From: Thermoplasmata archaeon
GTDB taxonomy: Archaea; Thermoplasmatota; Thermoplasmata; Halarchaeoplasmatales; Halarchaeoplasmataceae
Assembly (NCBI GenBank): GCA_003552585.1
Contig: PUNK01000032.1
Location: 1-64,000, forward strand
Reading direction: 5' to 3'
Length of the DNA stretch: 64,000 nt
In this document: positions 23,983 through 32,200 of the stretch, one piece after another
How positions within the stretch are numbered: position 1 is the first letter of the stretch
How the letters are laid out: every line of letters starts with the position of its first letter
Notes under the pieces: model-generated
Seen by the model: only the letters and a program-made list of their open reading frames with translations
The model's database searches: none
Told to the model about the DNA's origin: nothing
Program-made: the position numbers and the translations under genes

Positions 23983-26900
23983 TCTTTAACACCCCTTGAA
24001 CAGGCCCCTAGAGCATTTATCATCGCGATGATCTGGTTGTCCTTGAAACCCTTTTGATCGATTGCCCCGGACGGACAGGCGGCTACACAGGTACCGCATC
24101 CTTGGCAAAGCCCCTCGTTTACTTCTGCATGGGTTACCTCGTTACCTTCGATAGTTTCTGTAACTGAATCTATAGCGGTGTAAGGACATACGGATATGCA
24201 TGTTTTGCACCCTGAGCACATGTCTTCGTCTACCACTGCAATGTTCGGTTCTGCTTCCAGTTCCGGTTCTGCAAGCAGTGTTGACGCCCGGGCGGCGGCG
24301 GCTTGAGCTTGATAGATACACTCGTTAACGAACTTGGGTGAGTGGCAGCTTCCTGCCAGGAAGACACCTGCTGTGGAAAAATCTACGGGTCGTAGTTTAA
24401 CATGGGCTTCGAGGAAAAATCCATCCTGATTGAGAGGGACTTTCAACTGCTTTGCAACATCAAAGGTACCTTCTACCGGGTCCATACCGGTTGACAGGAC
24501 CAGATGGTCCGCATTTAACTCTATCTCCTCCTGGAGCATCGGTTCTCGGACAGTTACGGATATCTGCTCGCCGAGTTTAACATCGGGCTTTTCTTCTAAA
24601 TCGTACTGAATGAACAAAACTCCCTTCTCCCTAGCCTCTTTATAGTATTTTTCAAAGAAACCGTAGGTCATCATGTCCCTGTATAAAACGTAAACTTCCG
24701 CCCTAGGATTCAATTCCTTTATCTTTAGAGCGTTTTTCAATGCACCCATACAGCATATACGAGAGCAGTAGTTCCTATCGTCTTCTCTCGATTCCACACA
24801 CTGGAGCATCACAAAGGTTTCTCCTTCTTGAATATCTCCAGGAATTAGATCAGAAAGCATCTCTTCCAGTTCCAACTGTGTTAATATCCTAGAGTCTTTA
24901 CCGTATTCGTATGAGGTAGGAACGTGCTCGGAACTGCCGGTTGCAACTATTATGGCGCCGGTAACGAGTTCATCCCCGTCTGCCAGCTTGACCTCGTAGT
25001 TGCCTACATGACCAGATATCTCTTCGATGACGGTGTTTAAACGAAGTTCTATGCTATCGTGTTCCGTTATTCTTTCCTGCATATCTGAAAGCATCCTTTG
25101 TAGATCCGTGTCTTCAAAATTGTACCGTATCTCGTTTAGTTTACCACCCAGTTTATCTTCCCTCTCTATCAGCACGGTTTCATAACCCTGATCTGCCAAG
25201 GACAGTGCGGTCGTCATACCCGCCGTACCGCCGCCGATAACGAGGGCTGATTGTTCGATATCTATGGTGGTCTTCGGTATAGGCTCCAACAGCCTTGACT
25301 TGGCCACGGTCATGGACATGAGTTCCTTAGCCTTCTCCGTGGCCCTGTTCTTATCTGTGTGTACCCATGAACAGTGTTCTCGTATATTTGCCATCTCAAA
25401 TAGGTGAGGGTTCAATCCCGCTTGGGCGAGACTTTTCTTGAAAAGGGGCTCGTGGGTTCTGGGGGTGCAGGCCGCCACGATGACTCTGTTCAATCTATTC
25501 TTTTTTATAATGTCCACCAAACCTTTCTGAGTGTCCTCTGAACAGGTATACAGATTATCCGTAGCATATTCGACATCTTCTAAAGTACTAACGTATTCCA
25601 CAACCTCCTTCACATCAACATAATTACCGATGTTGATCCCGCAGTTGCACACGAAGACGCCTATCCGCGGTTCCTCTTCGGACACGTCCCTCTCGGGATA
25701 CTCGGGGACAGGTTCGACCAACGTTCCCTTGGAATCCCTTAAAAGTGCTGCAGCCTGACCCGCAGCGGCGGATGCCTGCATCACAGATTCAGGTATAGCT
25801 TGTGGTTCAACTATACTCCCGGCCATGAATATACCCGGTTTAACAAGAGCTACCGGTTCACTGAAGTTAGAAAGTGGAAATCCGTATTCGTTAACATCCA
25901 ATCCAAGTTCCTTCAACGCAGCGGACCTATTTTTATTCATGCAGAGTCCTATGGATAGGACCACCATATCGAAGGTGTCTTCATGCAGCTCTCCCTCGAT
26001 ATCTTCATAACGGATGACTAGGTCACCACACTTTTTCTGATATATCTCGGAGATCCTTGAACGCTCGTATTTGATCCCATGCTCCTCTTTCGCCCTTTCT
26101 ACGTACCTGTCGAAGTCCTTGCCGAAGGTTCGTACATCGATGTAAAATATGGTCGCATCGATATCCCCCTCGTGCTCTTTAGCTATCACTGCTTCCTTGG
26201 TAGTGTACATACAGCACATGGATGAGCAGAATTCTTGATCTATATTTTTATCCCTTGAACCTACGCATTGAACCCACGCGATCTTATCGGGGTGCTTTTT
26301 GTCCCCTGGTCTGAGTATCTCACCTTCATACGGTCCCGAGGCGGAAAGGATCCTTTCGAACTCCAGTGAAGTGACCACGTTGGGAAACTTATTGTAGCCG
26401 AATTCCTTCTTTATCTTCGGGTCGAATGGGTCCGAACCCATGGCAAGTATAACCGCCCCCACGTTGAGAACCATATCCACATCCTCTTGCGAATGGTCGA
26501 TACACCCTACCTTACAAGCCTTAGTACAAAGTCCGCAGTCGATGCAGCCTTTGTAACCAGGGCCCCCCTCTTTGTCAATTACGTAGGCATTTGGTATTGC
26601 CTGGGGATAATATTTGTAGATAGCCTTCCTCTCTACAAGTCCCTGCTCGAAGACATCCGGTATCTCTATGGGACATACCTCCGTACAGTCGCCGCAGGCG
26701 GTGCATGAATCGGTATCGACGTACCTTGCTTTTTTATGCACATCGACTTTAAAGTTTCCGGGTTCACCTTGTATGTTCGTAACCTGTGCCAGGGTGAGTA
26801 TCTCTATATTAGGATGTCTAGAGCAGTCTACAAGTTTAGGCGAGAGGATACACATGGAACAATCGTTGGTGGGGAATGTTTTATCCAGCATTGCCATAAC

Positions 26901-27032
26901 CCCGCCGATGGCAGGTGATTTTTCCACAAGATATACCTTAAATCCCATATCCGCTAGGTCCAAAGCGGATTGTACTCCCGCTATACCTCCGCCGACCACT
27001 GCGACTGCACCGATAGTTTCATTCACAGGCAT
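23979..27032 (-). CDS. hdrA: Double HdrA fusion (two FAD modules, 1017 residues)
   Basis: Two HdrA-like halves lie in one chain. The first half (about 1-450) has the FAD site AVVGGGIAGVQSALDLA, the NDCSMCIL cysteines (58, 61), an inserted ferredoxin (CTACGDCTEVCP, 110-121; CIDCGLCTKACK, 163-173) and a CVGSR...SMCCMY region, but lacks the HdrA N-terminal domain and the C-terminal ferredoxin. The second half (about 456-1017) starts with that N-terminal domain (GVFVCNCGINIGN), has a second FAD site (VIGGGTAGMTTAL) without an inserted ferredoxin, and ends with two [4Fe-4S] motifs (CSGCKTCISVCP, CQGCGTCVAACP). The halves thus look complementary. HdrA is the FAD bifurcation centre of heterodisulfide reductase. 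The start overlaps the tandem HdrC gene by 14 nt. Confidence 0.9.
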   Translation of the reverse strand: MPVNETIGAVAVVGGGIAGVQSALDLADMGFKVYLVEKSPAIGGVMAMLDKTFPTNDCSMCILSPKLVDCSRHPNIEILTLAQVTNIQGEPGNFKVDVHKKARYVDTDSCTACGDCTEVCPIEIPDVFEQGLVERKAIYKYYPQAIPNAYVIDKEGGPGYKGCIDCGLCTKACKVGCIDHSQEDVDMVLNVGAVILAMGSDPFDPKIKKEFGYNKFPNVVTSLEFERILSASGPYEGEILRPGDKKHPDKIAWVQCVGSRDKNIDQEFCSSMCCMYTTKEAVIAKEHEGDIDATIFYIDVRTFGKDFDRYVERAKEEHGIKYERSRISEIYQKKCGDLVIRYEDIEGELHEDTFDMVVLSIGLCMNKNRSAALKELGLDVNEYGFPLSNFSEPVALVKPGIFMAGSIVEPQAIPESVMQASAAAGQAAALLRDSKGTLVEPVPEYPERDVSEEEPRIGVFVCNCGINIGNYVDVKEVVEYVSTLEDVEYATDNLYTCSEDTQKGLVDIIKKNRLNRVIVAACTPRTHEPLFKKSLAQAGLNPHLFEMANIREHCSWVHTDKNRATEKAKELMSMTVAKSRLLEPIPKTTIDIEQSALVIGGGTAGMTTALSLADQGYETVLIEREDKLGGKLNEIRYNFEDTDLQRMLSDMQERITEHDSIELRLNTVIEEISGHVGNYEVKLADGDELVTGAIIVATGSSEHVPTSYEYGKDSRILTQLELEEMLSDLIPGDIQEGETFVMLQCVESREDDRNYCSRICCMGALKNALKIKELNPRAEVYVLYRDMMTYGFFEKYYKEAREKGVLFIQYDLEEKPDVKLGEQISVTVREPMLQEEIELNADHLVLSTGMDPVEGTFDVAKQLKVPLNQDGFFLEAHVKLRPVDFSTAGVFLAGSCHSPKFVNECIYQAQAAAARASTLLAEPELEAEPNIAVVDEDMCSGCKTCISVCPYTAIDSVTETIEGNEVTHAEVNEGLCQGCGTCVAACPSGAIDQKGFKDNQIIAMINALGACSRGVKE

Positions 27033-27696
27033 CGAGACCCTCCTTATTGTATCCTTCTTTGATGGCGATCTCCCTGATAGCGAACATGAGTTCAGGGATC
27101 TTGACCCCCTGTGGGCATTGTTCTAAGCATCTATAGTGAGTGGAACATATCTCAACGAACTTATTGCTGTAAACTTTACCTTTGATACCCAAAAGGGATG
27201 TTTTGATCACCTTTCGGGGTGAATACAGTGGATCCAGATCTCGCTCCGGACAGCCGGCGGTGCACGTACCGCATGAAAAGCAATAGTATATCTCTTTACC
27301 TGACTCGCCTTCGGCCAATTTGTACTTGAACGAAGGGTCCATCCCCTTCTTGACCTCTTTACCGGTGGTGTCTTCGATCATCTCATCTAGCAAACGCTCG
27401 TTCCGTATCTGATTCATTACTCCTTTGATGTTTACCTCTTGAGGACAATTTTCCAAACATCTGTAATGAGAGGAGCAAACCCAGAGAAATTCGGACGATA
27501 GCACTTCTTCCTTCAAACCTAGTAGTGCCTTCCTTATTACGGTCCTAGCATTCCACTCGTCGTCCACGTCCATTTCCGGACATCTAGCGGTACAGCTTCC
27601 ACAAGCGAAGCACTTCAGTATGCCTTCTCCACCTTCCTGCTCCGATATCTCGTACTTGAAGTTCGTGTCCAAATCCCTTGTATCTATACAGCCCAT
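27019..27696 (-). CDS. Tandem HdrC-like iron-sulfur protein with Cys-to-His ligand changes
   Basis: This 225-residue protein consists of two HdrC-like repeats. Each has a normal CxxCxxCxxxCP motif (C29/32/35/39 and C139/142/145/149). In each repeat the second motif has His in place of the second Cys (C74, H77, C80, C84 in CSSHYRCLENCP; C184, H187, C190, C194 in CSTHYRCLEQCP). Ordinary HdrC (gene at 36572) has four cysteines there. The change appears in both repeats, so it is unlikely to be an error. It would carry up to four [4Fe-4S] clusters between HdrA and another subunit. The start abuts the stop of the FrhB/FdhB-like gene. Confidence 0.85.
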   Translation of the reverse strand: MGCIDTRDLDTNFKYEISEQEGGEGILKCFACGSCTARCPEMDVDDEWNARTVIRKALLGLKEEVLSSEFLWVCSSHYRCLENCPQEVNIKGVMNQIRNERLLDEMIEDTTGKEVKKGMDPSFKYKLAEGESGKEIYYCFSCGTCTAGCPERDLDPLYSPRKVIKTSLLGIKGKVYSNKFVEICSTHYRCLEQCPQGVKIPELMFAIREIAIKEGYNKEGLDACE

Positions 27697-28782
27697 TTAT
27701 CCTTCCCCCACATCCTGGAATTCATCCTCCCTGTACACAACCATGGGCATCTCCTCTTCGGGATCCTTACCAGGTTCGTACTCGAACTCCCTTTGAGCGT
27801 TCTCAGCTATGGAGGTTATTATATCCATTAGGGGTATATCGGATGGACACGCTTGCTCACACAGTCCACACTCAACACATGAAAGTATCATGTGGTTGAA
27901 TCTTGTTACGTGGAATAAAAGTGAATCCGTCGGAGTTTTAAATGCCCCCTTACTTTTTGCTTTTGCCATATATTTGTTAGCCTCTAAGTCGAACACCGAG
28001 CTTTCGAAGAGACATTCCTTACAGTAGCATATGGGACAGGCTTTCATACAGTTGTGGCAGTTAACACACGTATCGAAGAACTCCAGTAACTTATCCACTC
28101 CTAAGATATCCGCATGTTCCTCCATAAACTCCTTCCTAGTTTCATCCTTCTTGCCTCTCACATCGCTGACTGCTTGTTCTCTTACCTCAACATCCTCTGT
28201 CTCATCTAGATTCATATCCGAGAGAATTCCTTCACCCTTCTCAGTTCGAGCATCCAGGAATAAACCTTCGTCTGCCCCGTAAACACCGATCACGATATCA
28301 GCGTTCTCCGGTACAGGATCTTTACAGTTAAGGCAGGCGGTCCTCAGGTACTCTTCACCTTCTCCCTTGAGTAGTACCTCCGTAGGATCTCCGTCAAAAT
28401 CGGAGTAGGTTTTCATGGGGAAGGTCCCCAGGCAGTCCACACCTATCAGTATCAAATTATCAAGGTCCGCCTGTTTTATTTTGGCCAGTTCCAACAAAGC
28501 CCTTAACTCACATGCACGAAGAACAACGGCTAATGGTTTTTTTGTACCCTGAACTTTTGTCATATGTGATACAACGGTACCGATTGAAACCGGTAATAAA
28601 GGAGCGAATACGTTGGTATGGAGTTTATCGGGATCGGACACCATAGTCGGAAATGCGGATTTACCGGTAGGTGTTTCCTGCATAGCCACAAGAGCATCGA
28701 TCTTACCATCTTTTAACATACTTCTTAATAAGTTGTTCACCGTGGTACCGGCATCCTCTTCCATCTTTAATTCGTATATCAT
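27697..28782 (-). CDS. FrhB/FdhB-like coenzyme F420 hydrogenase/dehydrogenase beta-subunit family protein with iron-sulfur domain
   Basis: In this 361-residue protein the N-terminal two thirds carry the family segment VVLRACELRALLELAKIKQADLDN split by strands, followed by GVDCLGTFP and ACLNCKDP. The C-terminal part has two [4Fe-4S] groups: CVNCHNCMKACPICYCKEC and CVECGLCEQACP. Relatives bind flavin and exchange electrons with F420 or with ferredoxin-type partners and are common in gene clusters with HdrA and MvhD. Here it lies between a tandem HdrC and the second mvhD, so it is probably an input/output port of the complex. Whether it binds F420 cannot be read from sequence. ATG 28782 has GAGGTG six bases upstream. 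Confidence 0.82.
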   Translation of the reverse strand: MIYELKMEEDAGTTVNNLLRSMLKDGKIDALVAMQETPTGKSAFPTMVSDPDKLHTNVFAPLLPVSIGTVVSHMTKVQGTKKPLAVVLRACELRALLELAKIKQADLDNLILIGVDCLGTFPMKTYSDFDGDPTEVLLKGEGEEYLRTACLNCKDPVPENADIVIGVYGADEGLFLDARTEKGEGILSDMNLDETEDVEVREQAVSDVRGKKDETRKEFMEEHADILGVDKLLEFFDTCVNCHNCMKACPICYCKECLFESSVFDLEANKYMAKAKSKGAFKTPTDSLLFHVTRFNHMILSCVECGLCEQACPSDIPLMDIITSIAENAQREFEYEPGKDPEEEMPMVVYREDEFQDVGEG

Positions 28783-28792
28783 GTTAACACCT

Positions 28793-29236
28793 CTAGATGT
28801 TCCATCTCTCCTTCATGGGGTTGGGACCCAGTTTTTTTGTCTCCTCCACGATCTCCTTGACCGTATCCGCGAACTTCTGCCCTTCGGAGGCCGATATCCA
28901 CCTTAACCATACCCTCTCGGGCTCCATACCTAGGGTGGTTAATATGTTCTTCATGAGCACCATCTTTCTTCTCGCCTTGTAATTCCCGTTAAGGTAATGG
29001 CAGTCACCGGGATGGCAGCCGCCTATAAGGACCGCATCGGCACCTTCTATAAGTGCCCTGTTAACATACACCGAATCCACTGAACCTGAGCACATCACAC
29101 GAATCACCCTTATATTCGGAGGGTATTGGATACGACTGGTGCCTGCCAGATCCGCTCCGGCATAGGAACACCAATTGCAGAGAAACCCCACAACTTTAGG
29201 TTCGAAATCTTCTTTTGTTTTGTCGTTCTCGCTCAT
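28793..29236 (-). CDS. mvhD: MvhD-type iron-sulfur subunit, copy 2
   Basis: This 147-residue second MvhD has FLCNWCSYAGADLAG, VMCSGSVDS and GGCHPGDCHYLNGNY. It is close to the copy at 23560-23982 through the core, which suggests duplication together with the neighbouring HdrA gene. It begins 4 nt after the stop of the 1493-residue HdrA fusion, implying that this copy docks on that HdrA. Only one hydrogenase (mvhGA) is in the window, so at least one of the two MvhD proteins may connect a different module, for instance the FrhB/FdhB-like protein 10 nt downstream. Confidence 0.92.
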   Translation of the reverse strand: MSENDKTKEDFEPKVVGFLCNWCSYAGADLAGTSRIQYPPNIRVIRVMCSGSVDSVYVNRALIEGADAVLIGGCHPGDCHYLNGNYKARRKMVLMKNILTTLGMEPERVWLRWISASEGQKFADTVKEIVEETKKLGPNPMKERWNI

Positions 29237-29240
29237 ATTC

Positions 29241-32200
29241 TCACTCCTTTATTATACATTCATCTATCATTGACATGATCTGTTTCTTGGTGAAGGAATT
29301 TTGCTGTGCCGTGCCGCTGGGACATATCGCGGCACATCCGCCGCATCCCTGACACAATATCTGGTTCACTTCCACCACTCTTTTTTCTTCATCGAAATCG
29401 ATGGCATCATAGGGGCATACGGCCACACATAGTTGACAGCCAGCGCATCTCCTTTCCAGTACTCTGGCCACATTACCCCCGGTCTCAAGACATTCTTTGG
29501 AAAGTATAGTGGCGGCCCTCGACGTTGCCGCTCTCGCCTGTGCGATGGCCTCCTCCATGAACCTAGGGCTGTGTGCCGTGCCGCACAAGAAGATACCGTC
29601 TGCGGAGAAGTCAACCGGCCGGAGTTTCATGTGGGCCTCGGAAAAGAACCCGTCCTGGTTCAGGGGGACCTTCAACTGCTGGGCCAGCTCCTTATTATCG
29701 TTGGGAACAAGGCCAGTGCTCAGTATCAACTTGTCGGGATTGAGTGTCAGGTCTCTCATGAGGATGGGATCTCTTGTATGCACCTTTATGTCACCGCCCG
29801 AGAGTTCCACCGAAGGCTCTTCATCATCCTCAAATCTGATAAAGAACACTCCTAGCTCCCGGGCCCTACGGTACAAGCTAGCCTCCTTGTAACCGTAGGT
29901 ACGGATGTCTCTATAAAGTACGTAAACGGATACTTCCGGATTCGCCTCTTTTAGTTTGACTGCGTTCTTAAGGGAGTTGGTGCAGCATATCCTGGAACAG
30001 TAGGGATGCTCATCGTTTCTGGAACCGACACACTGTATCATCACCACTTCTTTTAGATCCTTTATGTAATCCTTACCCTCTGATATATCCTTCTCGAATT
30101 CCTTCTGTGTCACTACCCGTTCAGTGTCCTCATAGGAATACTCGGTGGGCTGGTAGGCTTGGGCACCAGTGGCTACGATGACCACTCCATGCTCGAGGGT
30201 GACGATATCTTCATCGTACCTTATTTCAGATGTGTAATTCCCCACATATCCGTCTATATCTTCAAGTGTCGCACCGATGTAAACTCCTATGTTATCATGA
30301 TCTATTGTCTGTCGGATAAGATCTTCGACCAGTTCATGTGGATCCTCTTCCCCGATACCCAGATGTACATCTCTTGACATACCTCCGAGTTCATCTTCCT
30401 TTTCTATAAGATGGACCTTGAATCCCTGGTTCGCCAGGGCTATGGCCGAGGACATACCGGATATACCGCCGCCCACCACTAAAGCTTCCTGGATAACAGG
30501 GAAGGTATCATGTGATACGGACCTCATCTCGTTAACTCTCGCCACGCCCATGGCCACGGTTTCCATGGCCTTCAGGGTCGCCAATTCAGGGTGTTCCCTG
30601 TGTACCCATGAGTTCTGATCCCTCAGATTCACCATCTCGAAAAGATGGGGGTTGAGACCGGCCTCCCTGAGTGTATCCTGGAAGAGTGGTTCGTGAGTCC
30701 TCGGGGTGCACGAAGCCACCACTATCCTGTTGAGGCCGAATTCATCTATCTTCTCTTTTATGCGTTCCAAGGAGTCCTGGGAACAGGTGAAGGTTTCATC
30801 ATCTACCAAAGCCACGTTATGCAGTCCACGGACATATTCTGCCACTTCCGGTATGTCTATGACGCCGCCTATATTGATACCGCAGTGGCACAGGAACACA
30901 CCAGTTCTCGGGAACTCGTTGCTCACGTCTCTTTCTCTGGGATATTCTTTAGTGGTAACTTCGGTACCTCTAGCATCATTGATATCCCTTGCAGCCATGG
31001 CCGCCGCTGCGGAGGCCTCGATGACGCTCTCAGGTATATCTTTTGGTTCCGTAGTACCACCGGAGGCATATACTCCGGGTTTTGTAGTTTCAACATTCAG
31101 ATAGGGGTCGGTATCCAAGAAGCCGTGACTATTGAGGTTCACGTCCACCACTGAAGCGAGTTCGGACATGGCTTCACAGGGCTGCATACCAACGGATAGC
31201 ACGACCATATCATAACCTTCGGTCTTCACGTTGCCTTTTTCATCAACGTACCTCAATACGAGTTCATCAGTTCCTCTTTCTATACGAGGTATACGCGATC
31301 TTCTGAAGACCACGCCGTATTCGTCCTGGGCCCTCTCGTAATATCTTTCAAAATCCTTACCGAAGGTCCTCATATCCATGAAGTATATGTGTGTATCCAA
31401 TCCAGGGAGATGCTCCTTTGCGATGACCGCTTCTTTTATAGCGTACATGCAACACACCGATGAACAGTAATCATGTTCGCAGCTCTCATCTCTAGAACCC
31501 ACACACTGTAGCCATGCGATCTTTTCGGGCTCCTTCCCATCGGATAATCGTTTTACATGCCCCTTGAAAGGCCCGGATGCGGACAGCATACGTTCGAATT
31601 CAAGAGAAGTGAGGACGTCGGGATAAACACCATAACCAAGACTGTCCCCCACGGGCGGTTTATAAGTGTCTGCACCCGGAGATAGGATGATCGAGCCGAC
31701 CTCGATGATTTGGTGGTCCGTCAGCATATCGTGGTCGATAGCACCGCGTTGACAGTGTTCAACACACTGTTGACAGTCGCAGCACCCTCCGCAGTTCAAA
31801 CAGCGAGTGGCTTCATCTACCACTTGTTCAAAAGAGAACGTGGTTTCGATCTCATCAAAATCGGTGGTCCTTTTTTCCATATCTATGAGATCGGGGTGAT
31901 TTCTATCGATCGGGATCTTGGACACATGGTCGGGGATTCCAGCACCGTCCTCCTCCTTTTCTTCTCTACCTTCAAACATATCTTCACCGTTTAGATACCT
32001 ATCTATGGATATGGCGGCTTCATGACCGGCTCCTATGGCGTCTACGGCTGAAGCGGGGCCGGTCACGGCATCGCCTCCTGCGAATACGCCATCCAAAGAA
32101 GTTTGATAGGTGATGGGATCCGCGATTATGGTCCCCCATTCTTGTTTGATATCCGCATGTTCGATAGATCCATCGTCCACCTCTTGACCTATGGCAAATA

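Noticed and set aside
30645-31154. A 169-codon plus-strand frame inside the 1493-residue HdrA fusion
   Set aside because: It lies antisense to a clearly conserved protein and shows no domain; it is a shadow frame.
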